The notes under the pieces are model-generated. The model searched no databases. It was given only the letters and a program-made list of their open reading frames with translations, and was not told where the DNA came from. From positions 15,620,868 through 15,684,867 of the forward strand of contig OY987246.1 of assembly GCA_963920765.1 (NCBI GenBank): DNA of 64,000 nt. The letters run 5' to 3'. This stretch comes from Ulota crispa (lineage: Eukaryota > Streptophyta > Bryopsida > Orthotrichales > Orthotrichaceae). Shown here one piece after another: positions 12,501 through 24,002 of the stretch. The translations under genes were made by a program, and so were the position numbers. The number at the start of each line of letters is the position of its first letter. Positions within the stretch are counted from its first letter, which is position 1.

Positions 12501-13004
12501 AGAGCATCTCCACCGGTTGGCTGGTGGAATGACATGCCATATGGCTCAACCCAGCCCCTTCATGGAGAATTGGCTTGTTATATAATTCCTGTGTCCACCA
12601 AATTGAGTTTAAGAGGATGCATTACAAGATTTGGAATTAAAAGCTATGCCAAAAATAGCTGCAATTTTTTGATGTTGCAAGCATCTTTGCCATGGTAGCA
12701 TGGGATGCTCTAGGCATCTTTGCCATGGCAGTATGGGCAAGTCAATAGTTTAGACTTTAGAGAACTGATGGCAAACAAATTGTGGCCTCACCAACCATTA
12801 AGGCAATAAATATAAATGTCAGAGCCATGATTCCAGCACGAAACAAATGAAAACTACCACGGCAGTTGAAAGTGCCCAGAGCCTTCTTTGAAGCAGCTGG
12901 GCAAAAAAATTCCATCACCGTGTCAATGCTAGACACTCTAAAATCAAAAAAGACCCTAAGACCATGGTAAATCACAGGCCGAAACCAACCAATGGAGAGG
13001 CTCT
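12501..13004. mobile_element. MITE with AGAGC(A/C)TCTCCA termini
   Basis: Left end AGAGCATCTCCACCGGTTGG, right end the complement of AGAGCCTCTCCATTGGTTGG: a 20-bp inverted repeat with four mismatches. About 500 bp, no coding capacity. Superfamily not determined. Confidence 0.55.
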
Positions 13005-13398
13005 AAGAGCATCATCAACTTGGAGACGATGGACAAGTTTGTAAACATGTCGCTTTTGTGTCTCCCTTTTCTTTAAAAAACTTAAAATCCCAATAACAAA
13101 TCAATTTTGCCCACTTTTCTTGCAATTCGCAAGAGGGTGGCTTAGGCAATGTTGTGGAGAAGCTGTGAAGTATAGCAAACATTGTGGCGTTTGAGTAGAC
13201 ATTATAAGAGAAGTTCAAGGGCACCAAGAAACAAGAAAATTTGTAATGAGGGAAGGTTAATTTGATGATTCTTGTCTTAGTTTTGCTTCTCGTGGTTTCA
13301 TTCGAGGCATAAAAGTGCCTCCAACTCCCACATAATTAGTCCTATTAATACAAATAATATTATATTCTCATTCATTGTCTTGGGTTGATGATGCTCTT
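13005..13398. mobile_element. MITE with AAGAGCATCATCAAC termini
   Basis: AAGAGCATCATCAACTTGG at the left pairs with GTTGATGATGCTCTT at the right. It directly abuts the preceding and following MITEs. About 394 bp, non-coding. Confidence 0.55.
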
Positions 13399-13399
13399 A

Positions 13400-14553
13400 A
13401 AGCGTCTCCAATGGACCACGCTAGCAAGTCCAATATATTTTGTTTGGTTTTTAATAGACAATAAATTTAACCCCTAAATACCTAAGGCACCACATTATGG
13501 TGTTGACAATACTTTAGACTTCTATAAAATCTAACTAAGTTGTTATGTTTAGTAGATTTTGTCTTTTAACTATTATATCTAAAGTCCAGTTTTAGCATCA
13601 AATTTTGATTTTGTAAATGATTGATTATGATTTTTTTATTCAAGATTTTGTGCGCATGTGTCCATTGCAATCTTGACTTTTTAGTGTTGAGAGCTCTGAT
13701 TTGGAAATGAACCTCAAATACACTAAACCTTGGAGAAAATTTTACACTAGAAATTCATTTAAAAAAAATTGTAGAGGAGATTTTGAAAAGCCTTAAATTG
13801 AGTGGAGTTGTGTATGTTATGTCCTTTAACCCCATATTTTTTATGTGACCATTTTTTTAGATTTGACATGTGAAAAGAGGATTGAAAGATTTCAAGTCAT
13901 TTTCACAATTTTAACACCCTCTTGATCAAACATTATAATCTTTCAATCCATAAAAGATGTTGTTGTGTTTTATTTTCCTATATGATTTCTAAAATATGAA
14001 GTTTGATTTTGTATGGTTACAACTCTAAAAGAAATGATACAACTTATCAAAAAAATTCTTTTTGTTCAACTTAGAAAAAATTCCTAGAAGCTCAAAAAGT
14101 GTCTTGGGCATTTAGGGGATAAGCATAAAAAATTTATACTTTGAAGGGCATGAAAAACATTGTTGTAAAATGTAATAAAATTTGGGTTTGAGCATTGAAT
14201 AATTTAGATATATCCCATTAATGTTAAAGAACTTCCAAAAATTTAAAGATTTCTCCAAATCAAGCCTAAATAAAGAAAACTCAGCCAAAAGGACAACAAT
14301 GGTAGTACTCTGTTGGCTAAAGTTTCTTTATTTGAACTAGATTTGGAGAAAATTTTGTATTTTTTGGAAGCTAGCTAACATTTGATGGGATGCATCTAAA
14401 TTACCCAACGCCCAAACCCAAATTTTATTAAGTTTTCACAACAATATTTTTAATGCCCTTCAAACCATAAAAGTTTTATGTTTAAATTTATTGTCTACTA
14501 AAGATCAAACAAGATATATCAGGCATGCTTGCCGGGTCCATTGGAGATGCTTT
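13400..14553. mobile_element. palindromic MITE hosting element F
   Basis: Left terminus AAAGCGTCTCCAATGGACC pairs with GGTCCATTGGAGATGCTTT at the right end. Internal arms also pair: GACAATAAATTTAA at about 13457 with TTAAATTTATTGTC at about 14483. Element F interrupts the left arm. Confidence 0.65.
13471..14118. mobile_element. TTAA element F (subfamily 1, 648 bp)
   Basis: Starts CCCCTAAATACCTAAGGC after TTAA (13467-13470) and ends TCTTGGGCATTTAGGGG. The right flank is ATAA, a one-base departure from TTAA. The interior matches elements C, D, E and K. The host palindrome's other arm keeps the unoccupied site at about 14480. Confidence 0.85.
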
Positions 14554-14823
14554 AAGAGCATCATCAATCCAACCCTCCAAACAACTCATCAAACATATTA
14601 CATTTTCTTTTTTGGTGTAAAATAAGAGCGTTTGATTATAATCATTGAAAGAGTACAAAAAGACTCCTTGAAGTAAATAAAATGATATACGGATTTGAAG
14701 ATTGGACATAGCCCATGGAATGCAAGTTAGAAGACAATAGAGATGGCAAATCATGATGAATGGTAATAGAACACCAGATTTTGAAAATCTAATGTTTCAT
14801 TACCATGGTTTTCCGTTTCTTAA

Positions 14824-16557
14824 CCCCTAAAGGCCCAAGCTCATTTTTATGTGAAAGTCACTAAAAACTGCCACTTTTGGAGGAATGAGTAGAAAAGTAG
14901 GAAAAAAGTTTTTTTGAGAATTCAACCATAGAATCTTGCCCTAGACTATGAGAGGTACTTGCTTGGGGAGTTACTCTTCAATTTTTAGTAAACTACGTGA
15001 GATAAAAATATGGTCAATTTTATTCATTGGAGGTAAATTTTATATTTTTGTTAGAAATACCATAGCATCAAAAATATGTCTCTTACTTCATTACATGTAA
15101 AATAGGGTGGTGAATAATGCCTTCATTTTAGAATTCAGTAGGAAAAAATAGGGTAGGAAATATAGGATCCTCTAGAGAGTATTTAGTAGGATGAGTTTGA
15201 TTATTATTGTTTGACAAGTTTGAATGAGAAATTAAGTACATTCTGTCCAAGTTTTAAAAAGAATGGAGGGAAATTTGTTCAAAATTACTTAAATAGCTAG
15301 GCGGGAGCATGCAAGCTTGTGTGTGATATGGAATTGTGATAGGTTCTTTGCTTAAGCTTTTGTGTGGTAGTGGAGTGTAATTGGTTGTCTGCATAAGATT
15401 GTGTGCGGTATAGGACTAATTGGTTGTTTGCTTTAGCTTCATGTTGTTTGCTGCGTTTTCTCTTTCAAAGGTGTTTTTTTGTAATTCAAATGCTTGTAAG
15501 GGCCAAAGCCTTTTATAAACCCATTGTATGCACATAATTTTTTCTTATGATACTTTGTGTTTGTAAAAAAAAATAGGGCCTAAAAAATTAGGTCATATAA
15601 CCATTTAGAAATAAGCATAAGGTACCTTAAAATACACTAAAGTAGCTTTTTATCTAAAGAAAGGGAGGGAAAAATTACCCTAAAAAATCTAAATACCCCC
15701 CATTTAATTACCCTATTATTGCAAGTGGTATCCAATTGTAAAAAGGTGTGACCCCCCCAAGGGTACTTGTGGGAAAAAACTAGCTCATTTTAGATGTAGA
15801 AGAGTGAGATATTGACATCTGAAGTGGCAAAAAAAGTTTTTTTCTTGCTGCCCAACAATTTTAGAAGCCTTTAACCACTCTTATAGGAAAAAATTGCTCT
15901 ACACAAAGTTGAGGTTTAATTCCCTCATGTAGAAGGTCAAGTTAGGTATAGGTTGGAGAATTTTCAAATCAATTGGAGGTGTACAACATACTTCAAAAAA
16001 TCTTTGAATGCCAAAAGGCCATGAAATTTGCAAATACACTAGGCAAACTTGGAGGCTTTTTGTAAAATTCAGAAATTTGAACTACATTAGTCTAAGTTTT
16101 GAAAAGCAAGGGCTCTTACCCTAGTGCAATTTGGAAGAAAAAATGATTAAGAAACAAATACTCAAACTACTCAGAAAACTAAAGTGCCAAATTTTACAAT
16201 GGGCAAAAGGAATGGAGGTTTGGAGTCCCTCAAGAGAGGCACCTTCCATTCCATTGCCCTTTGCCCAAGTGTCCACGCCTTGTGCCTACAAGGGCTGACC
16301 CTCTTTGGAGTCAATACCCACTTATAAAGAAGAGGCCTTGCTTAAACTGTCCCTTCTCCCCTAGTTTTAGAAAAATTCTTGATAACTTCTCAATTGAATG
16401 TTTGATTGAAACAAAAATTAGACGCTCGCATAGATCTTGGAATTCCCCACCTTCAATAAAAATCTCACAAAATCACACAAACTAGTTTAGTTATAGGTTT
16501 ATAGGTACATGCCCAAAATCCATTTGTCCCCTGAGGGGACATTTGGGCCTTTAGGGG
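14824..16557. mobile_element. TTAA element G (subfamily 2, inverted, carries an insertion)
   Basis: Starts CCCCTAAAGGCCCAAGC after TTAA (14820-14823) and ends GGGCCTTTAGGGG before TTAA (16558-16561). Its interior is the reverse of element B. Removing the 800-bp insertion and its 8-bp duplication leaves 926 bp, close to B (949). The palindrome GTCCCCTGAGGGGAC lies near its right end. Confidence 0.8.
14962..15761. mobile_element. hAT-like non-autonomous element nested in G
   Basis: Flanked by the 8-bp direct repeat GGTACTTG (14954-14961 and 15762-15769). Its ends CTTGGGGAGTTAC and GTGACCCCCCCAAG are imperfect inverted repeats. Element B has one uninterrupted GGTATTTG (minus strand, about 7670) at the same place, so the insertion is clear. 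An 8-bp duplication suits hAT, but the termini are not the common CAGGG type. The interior has short repeats around GTGTG and ATTGGTTG. Confidence 0.7.
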
Positions 16558-16561
16558 TTAA

Positions 16562-17523
16562 CCCTTTAACGCTCGGTCAACTAGTTCTTGGTCAATTTTT
16601 GCCTTATTCAGCTAGTAGGGAGTGTATGACATGGAATTAGGGAATGAGACAAAGGGGACGTGGGTTGAGAATTTGATAACAAATGGTTTGGAAGAGTGAG
16701 CGTGGTTTTTTGAGCTGCCATGTGGTCAGAGGTTTGAAATAGTGAGGGTTGACTGGCTGAAAATACAGCAAAGAATGGAGAAAGATGGTCAGGGGTCGTA
16801 TAAGGTAAGAGGCTCGTAAACCAACCATCTAAGAGCTGAAATTGACTTTTGGGGTGGTGGAACTTCTTGAAATATTTTTTTGTAAATTTTCCTTGAAAGA
16901 CAAGAGGAATTGGCATCTAACTCAAGTTATTTTGTATTTTTTAGAGTAATGTGGAATTAGTTATGAAATATTGAAGTGGAAAGGTCCTAGGGCTTTAAAA
17001 TGGTGCACCTCCTCAAATGTACGTCTACTGTACATTATGGAAAGGCTCTGAATAAGACCTACTGACAGGGATCATATGGGGAGATGAGTGGAATTAGTGC
17101 CCTAACGGAGTTCAAGCCTCCAACCTTAGAATGTGGATTTGTACGTGCTAAATGGGAAGATGTGATTGCCATTGTGGCCCATGCGAGACTGCGAGCCTGC
17201 TTATTCCCCTAACACTCATAAAACCGCTAAAGATTGCCCACGTGGACCACTCTAAATGTAGAAGAGGAACTCGTAAAGAAATACGGGCCAGGAGCATAGC
17301 CCGTCCACCGTATGTATACAAAAATGTATACAATTGTAAAGATACTTGCTTTGGATTGTAGGAAATTCTAAAAAAATGATGCATACCACTAATCCTAGTA
17401 AACCCAGTTCCATTATTATGGTTGGATTTTTGGTAGACCACCGCATACTCTGGTAAACCCATTTTTCCCAAATGTGCAAATATAGCCCCGCCCACCCCAA
17501 AATCAACCATGGTCGTTAAAGGG
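16562..17523. mobile_element. TTAA element H (962 bp)
   Basis: Begins CCCTTTAACGCTCGGTC after the TTAA shared with G (16558-16561) and ends GACCATGG-TCGTTAAAGGG-like sequence before TTAA (17524-17527). The CCCTTTAACG terminus is close to vertebrate piggyBac-type termini as I know them. Short open frames of up to 127 codons inside show no transposase motif. Confidence 0.75.
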
Positions 17524-17526
17524 TTA

Positions 17527-17925
17527 AGCATGGTTTGCCATATTATTTGGCTTTTAGCTTGCTTACAATGGGCTCTATTTTTGTTGTCAAATTTCTTAAT
17601 CCCTATAGTATTTTGTTTATTTGAAGACTTTGTTTAATATACCCTTTCAATGGTATAATGCAAAACAACATAATGCAACAAAGACCTAATAACCATATGA
17701 GTTGTTCATGATACCCCTCAATAAATTGAAACTTTTTGTACCTATAAGCAAGATGATTTTAGGATAAAAGTCACAAAACAAACTAGAATTGTTGCTTGCC
17801 AATTTTTTTTAATGACAATCAGAGTTGGCTACTACTTGACATTTTTGTCCAAAAAGTTGTTGATATATAGTGTCTAGCACTATAAAGTGTACAGATTCTA
17901 ATTTTACACTAGGCAAAAAATAGTA
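17527..17925. repeat. diverged relative of the long-inverted-repeat element at 29677-30348
   Basis: GCATGGTTTGCCATATTATTT at the start and ACACTAGGCAAAAAATAGTA at the end resemble the two ends of the right arm at 30150-30348 (GCATGGCTTGCCGTGTTGTT and ACACTAGTCAAAAAATAGCA). The middle is expanded and diverged. Confidence 0.45.
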
Positions 17926-18089
17926 ATATATTTGGCTAGTTGTTTAAGGTGTTAAATTGATAATGCTCTAAAATTGTGGAGAAAATTTATCTTAATTTTT
18001 TTTTCTAGGTGATCAACCATACGTTGGTCTAGTGGACGTTGCATTCCAACAAACATAAAACATCCTATTATGCCATTCAAAGAATTTGG

Positions 18090-19160
18090 CCTAAGATAGA
18101 ATATAATTGACATTTTATTGTTTTGTATCATTCATGTATAATTATTATGCAATCCCAATCAAGCATGCCAAATTTTGGTTTATAAAACCTACAACTTCAT
18201 TTTTGGTGAATTGTTTTGTGTAATATTTATGATTTTACTTGACGATTGATTTAAAATCATTAGTGATGAATTTTAAGATTTGATTGCATGTAGAAAATAT
18301 CCAAATGCACATTTTCCACATTAAGAAAACTCCCAATAAGTAACAAAAATATTATCTATAAAGAATTCAATGTGAGGTCTAGTATGACCAAACTTTGTAG
18401 AAATTTTATTTTTATTTTTTAACTACCTTAAATATCATATTTGCGTTGCCCCACACTAATTTCTTAACATTTTAGACTATATAAATACTTATTGATACTA
18501 CAATAGTTTTCATCAATAATTACTACAATGATAAATTTGTAAACGGCTAAGCAACAACAGAAGAGTGCAAAATAACAAATTAATGCAATCCAAGTTGTAA
18601 ATAATGTAAAATCCTAGTATATATAGACAGTGCATGGGCCTCTAAGTGGCCAAGCATTGAGTCTTGAAGTAACTTTCTAGGGTAAGGCAACCCAATTGTT
18701 AAAACAATCTAAAAATGTAATATTCAAGTTAGCCTTTGGCAAAGTAAACATATTATTGTGCTCAAAGGCACAAACTTAATCATAAAATAAGAGTCAAATA
18801 ACAAAATCTAATCACCATATGGAGATATCTACTTTACTAAATTTGGTCATGATCATCCTAACACTAAAATCCCTATAGAAGGAGTTTTGAAGCTTTTTGG
18901 AGATTGTTATAAAAAGGATAGATGTGCATATGAATGTTTCCTACCAATCCATGCAATCAAATCTCAAAAGTTCATCACCAATGTCTTTTGATAGATTATC
19001 AAGTTCAAGCATGAAATTATCTAAAATAATTCACCAAAAATATGGTTTTGATTTTTGGAACTCAAAATTTGGTGTGCTTGCCACTAAGATTGTGTAAGAA
19101 TCACATACTAGTGACACAAAATAGAAAAATGACAATTGTATTCTATAAAATGCTAAATTC
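18090..19160. mobile_element. long-inverted-repeat element related to 23103-24002
   Basis: A left arm at about 18130-18420 and a right arm at about 18820-19100 are inverted copies (TTTTTGGTGAATTGTTTTGTG pairs with AAATAATTCACCAAAAAT). Both match the arms at 9435-10953 and 23103-24002. Ends are degenerate and boundaries approximate. Confidence 0.6.
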
Positions 19161-19579
19161 ATTTAATGGTAGAATGGGGTAGGTGTAAAGATATGCAAGA
19201 CACATTACATATGAGTAAGAAATCTCTTGAAACATAAACCTTGAATCCCTTACTGCATATTTGCATTTATATTGTAAAATTGTCATGCATGAGTTTTAGA
19301 AAATTTTGGCCCTAGTAATCATTTTTAAATAATTTTGGATGTTATGACCTTCTTCATCTATATATAATAAATTAGGTTATATGTTGGTCGGTATTAGTTG
19401 GAGCACAAATAACCCAATCTATTATATAGATAGATAAATGGAAACTTACGGGTAAAAAAACTTGCATATGGAAAACATGCTTTTTAGCTTTTGAAAGTAC
19501 TTTTGTAGGATACATGGTCAAAGTGTGACATGTTAGCCCATAAGTCACTCTTGTGACGAAGTGGTTGTTGCTCACTTAA

Positions 19580-20345
19580 CCCCTAAGCCTCTTGCTAAGA
19601 AAATTCAGCATACCTCCAACATGAAACCTTCAACACATTCTTCAAGTTTTTGGAAAGTTGAACAAGTAATCACATAATTCAGACCGGTCATTCTATACCC
19701 AACTGTAAATCAAATGTTTTAAACCGATTTGATTTCAAATCCAAGTAAATCTGCAAAATCCCACCGTTGAGAATCTCATATTTTCCAATTTGGGCAACAA
19801 TTCAAAATATGGATTTTGGACTTTCTTGTAATATTTTCTCAAAAAAAAGATTTACTTAATGGCTAATCTCATGAGATTGTGTCTTGCTATACTTGATGGA
19901 AAAAAAACTCCACAAATGGAAAAAAACTCCCAAAGATATGGTCACTCAAAGTAGCTAGATTCCACTAGCTCCTTACTTTAGAGCTATAAAAACCTTGCCC
20001 AAATCAAGAAAAAAAAAGTGACACATCACCAAACTTCTCCCTTGTACAATACAAGACATGAGAGCACCCATCCCATCCGCTCTTTAAGCCGCTCCCTTTG
20101 TTTTCCCAAAGACATTCTTCTCCTAATTGTTGAAAAAATAGAACATTTTCCATATTCCATGTAAAATCTAGAGCAAAGGAGGCGCTTCAGGGAACAACAA
20201 GCCAATTAGAAAATTTTCTTGAATTAACAACTCCATCTGGTCTTGAATGGCAGACCAAAATTTGAATTAAAAATGCCTCTTTTGTATACTTTCACACCTC
20301 CAAGCACCCCCTTTGGCCATAATGGGCTCTTTGGTCCTTTAGGGG
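19580..20345. mobile_element. TTAA element J (766 bp)
   Basis: Starts CCCCTAAGCCTCTTGC after TTAA (19576-19579) and ends TTGGTCCTTTAGGGG before TTAA (20346-20349). The two ends share only about eight terminal bases, so it may be a diverged copy or an internally rearranged member of subfamily 2. Confidence 0.65.
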
Positions 20346-20349
20346 TTAA

Positions 20350-21582
20350 AAAAAAAATTCTTTTGCAAAGTGAACAATAATTGAGAATTGGATGCGGGTG
20401 AAATTCCCGCCAATGGTTGAGATGTTTAGTCAATTCTCTTCCCTTTGAAGGAGGTTTGGCAGTGTCTGAGTTAGAAGTAAGCAAAAAATGGAGGACGAAA
20501 GAGGCCTTGGTGAACCACTATAAGTAAACAAGTGTAAGCTTTGTTGCTTGACAGTATCAACGCTTTTTTTTTGGTGTCGGCGGTTATCGTCAAATTTCTC
20601 TATGTCCACATGCAATTGGCTGAAAAAAGGAGGAACCTCGCACCAGTGGCTCAAACCTGTCAAAGTTTTTGACAGACTAGCTCCATATTGCCAAAAAAAA
20701 ATGCCTTGGACAGTTTCAAGTACTGATCAAACTGAGAGACTGCATGGGTGAAAAATGGCATGTGTAAAAAAAATCATTTGGTAAAAAGTCAAAAATGTAA
20801 TAAAATTGCATGGATAAAAAACAAAAAATATAAAAAATTGCGTGAATGATTAAAATAATGATGTTCCTTTTATTGTGTGAATAAAAAAACATTGTGGGTA
20901 TAAAACAAAAAATGCTTTAATGTAAGAGAATGTTTGCTAAACAAAAACAAATATTTTTCTACATGGGTAACATTTGAAATTGGAGTGTCTGGATTAAAAG
21001 TAAGAATTATAATCTTGCAAGGGAAACGCTTTGCATAATTGGGCCTGAAATGATTTTGTATCCCATTGGACTGACTGGTGCTTGTCAGTTTGTATTAGTT
21101 TATCAAGCAATTCAAGTTATGAGCATAGTTAAAGATGGATTGAGAGCTCAAGTCTTGAAATCAAGAGTGTCCATAGGACACAAGGCATACTAGTTGTACT
21201 ATAGTAAGTTTATATGACCCCTATTTATCAAGACTAATTTATGAATAATAATTTCTACTACCTAACATTTTTACATACTCTAATTTATATATTAAAATAT
21301 AATGTCTTTCATGATTCATTTATTTCAAAAAATCAAAATTTATACAATGTATCGTTTAGCCCACTTAGTTTTCTAATAAATTACCAGCTATTTCCCGGAG
21401 AATATCATCCAAAAATTTCACTAAATTGGAACAGGTGACACTTGATCTTAAGGAGAAAATCAAGAGATTTCTAACGACTCACGAGCTTGTTCCTTTGTCC
21501 TTCACTGTTGTACGTGCACAAAGACTAATTTGAGCTTGGTTCCTCCCTAGTGCATTGTAGTGAGTTCTGACCAATTTTGTGT
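20350..21582. other. intergenic, nothing recognised
   Basis: AT-rich with short open frames of under 80 codons and no domain. Confidence 0.4.
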
Positions 21583-21586
21583 TTAA

Positions 21587-22218
21587 CCCCTATATGCCTG
21601 TTGCATCAAATTTTGGTGTTTATAATATTCTGAAGCTCAATAAACTTAACTACGTTACTATTTTTAATAGTTTACATTTTGGATTTATTCTTTGTGAAGT
21701 CTAATTTTAGGATCAACAATTTGATTTTGAAGATGATCAATTATGAGTTTTTTATTCAAGCTTTTGTGCGAGGGTCTCGACTTTCTCTAGTGTTGAGAGA
21801 TCTTGGAAATGAGCCTCAAATACACTAAATCTTGGAGAAAAACTAACATAAAAAATTCATTTGAAAAAATTGTAGAAAATATTTTGAAAATCTATAAAGT
21901 GATTGGGGTTATGTATGTTATTTCCTTTGACCTTAAATTTTTTGATGATCATTTTTTTAGATCCAACATGTAAAAAGAGGATTCAAAAGCTTCAAGTCAT
22001 TTTTGTAGTTTTAACACCCTCATGATCAACATAATAATCTTTCAATCCATTAGTGATATTATTGTGCTTTCTTTTCTTGTGTGACCTTTAACATATCTCG
22101 TTTGAATTTGTACATTTACCATTCAAAAGAACTCGATACAATTCATTAAAATGTTGCTTTTTCATTCAATTTGAAAACAAGTTCCTAAAAGCCCAAAAAG
22201 GCCTCAGGCATTTAGAGG
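21587..22218. mobile_element. TTAA element K (subfamily 1, 632 bp)
   Basis: Starts CCCCTATATGCCTGTTGC after TTAA (21583-21586) and ends CCTCAGGCATTTAGAGG before TTAA (22219-22222). The interior aligns with element F in the same orientation. Non-coding and more diverged than C and D. Confidence 0.8.
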
Positions 22219-22679
22219 TTAACTTGAAATCCCAAATTTAAGACTTCACATCAATTTAAGAATATTATAAAGCCAAAGCTTAAAAAGCCTACATCCAACT
22301 TACACTCTCAAAACATAAGAATTTATCGAAAATTGTTCACGTAATAATAAATGCTAGCGTCAAAATTTCTTTGTAAGTATTTTTAGTGATTGGTCACTCA
22401 ATATGCAAGTTCAAGTTTTATTTTTTCACATTTCATATATAAACAAACATCACATGGTTACTTCTACTTTCGTTTTATGAGTTTGTAAGTTTTGTTATTT
22501 TTACTTCTTAGTTTGCACTTGAATTTGCCTCAATCCAAACCTATTGTACTGTACAGTATCCGGAGCAAAACATACGTACTTTTTATATCACATTAACATC
22601 TCTCCACTCACCTATCATTCCTTGTGATTATAATTTTTTTCTATTTTACTCATACATTGAGACTAAGTTTTTACCTTTG
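22219..22679. other. intergenic, nothing recognised
   Basis: AT-rich. ACTGTACAGTATCC at about 22550 resembles the TGTACA terminus of the neighbouring long-inverted-repeat family but has no clear partner. Confidence 0.35.
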
Positions 22680-23045
22680 AGCATGATGTTATGATTAATT
22701 GGTGAAAATTTAGTTGAAAAATAAAAATATCTATTTTACAAAATTTGGACATATCACAGGTCATATTAAGTTTTTTGTAAATCAAATTTTTGTTACCTAA
22801 GGGGTTTGTTTAACATGGAAGATGTGTATATGGATGTTTCCTACATACTCATGCAATTAAATTTAAACAAATCATCACTAATGTTTTTCAATCAATTATC
22901 ATGTAAAACCATGAATATATTACAAAATAATTCACCAAAAATGGGATTTAGGATTTTTGGAACTAAAATTTGGTATGCTTATTTGGGATTGCATAAGAAT
23001 TACAAAACCATGATGCAAAATAAGAAATTGCCAATCATACTTTAT
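22680..23045. repeat. right-arm fragment of the TGTACA long-inverted-repeat family
   Basis: From GTTACCTAAGGGG at about 22793 the sequence follows the right arm of the element at 9435-10953, where the same point reads GTTACTTAAGGGG. Here the site reads CTAA rather than TTAA and is unoccupied. No left arm is visible. Confidence 0.55.
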
Positions 23046-23102
23046 ATTATGCAAGTTCTTTAAAAAGCAAAACAGGTGGTGCATGTGTTTCTTTCCGGGT
23101 AT

Positions 23103-24002
23103 TGTACAATACCCACAAGAAAGAGTACACAACACCATTTTATGGCATCCAAAGAAGTATGTATAACTCATGTATAACAAAGAATCTAAGTGACATTTCA
23201 TTCTCACATTTTTAATATGTGATCCTCATGCAATCTTGATCAAGCATATCAAATTTCAGTTACTAAAACCCAAAATTCTATTTTTGGTAAATAGTTTTGT
23301 GTCAAAATCATGGTTTTACAAGAAAGTTGATTAATAAATAGTGGTGATGAATTTTTGAGATTTGATTGCATGGATATGTAGGAGACATCCATACAAACAT
23401 CTTCCTTTTAAACAAACATTTCCAAAAAAATTCAAAATTCCTTCTGTAGAGATTTAAGTGTTAGGGTGATCATGACCAAATTTAGTAAAATACATATTTC
23501 TTCATGAAAATTAGTTTTTGTTATTTGACTCAAGACATTGTGATTAAGTTTGTAACTTTAAACATGATAACATGTTTTTTTTGCCAAAACCTAATTTTCA
23601 TGAAGAAATATGTATTTTACTAAATTTGGTCATGATCACCCTAACATTTAAATCTCTACAGAAGGAATTTTGAATTTTTTTGGAAATGTTTGTTTAAAAG
23701 GAAGATGTTTGTATGGATGTCTCCTACATATCTATGCAATCAAATCTCAAAAATTCATCACCACTATTTATTAATCAACTTTCTTGTAAAACCATGATTT
23801 TGACACAAAACTATTTACCAAAAATAGAATTTTGGGTTTTAGTAACTGAAATTTGATATGCTTGATCAAGATTGCATGAGGATCACATATTAAAAATGTG
23901 AGAATGAAACGTCACTTAGATTCTTTGTTATACATGAGTTATACATACTTCTTTGGATGCCATAAAAGGGTGTTGTGTACTCTTTCTTTTGGGTACTGTA
24001 CA
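23103..24002. mobile_element. 900-bp near-perfect palindromic element
   Basis: Left arm 23103-23514 and right arm 23591-24002 are 412-bp inverted copies with few visible mismatches, separated by a 76-bp spacer. The termini are TGTACAATACCC and GGGTACTGTACA. No coding capacity. A transcript through it would form a long hairpin. High arm identity suggests a young copy. Confidence 0.85.

Noticed and set aside
16608-17531. Open frames of 84-127 codons inside element H as a transposase remnant
   Set aside because: None shows a DDE or DDD pattern or a zinc-binding motif, and frames overlap in several phases.
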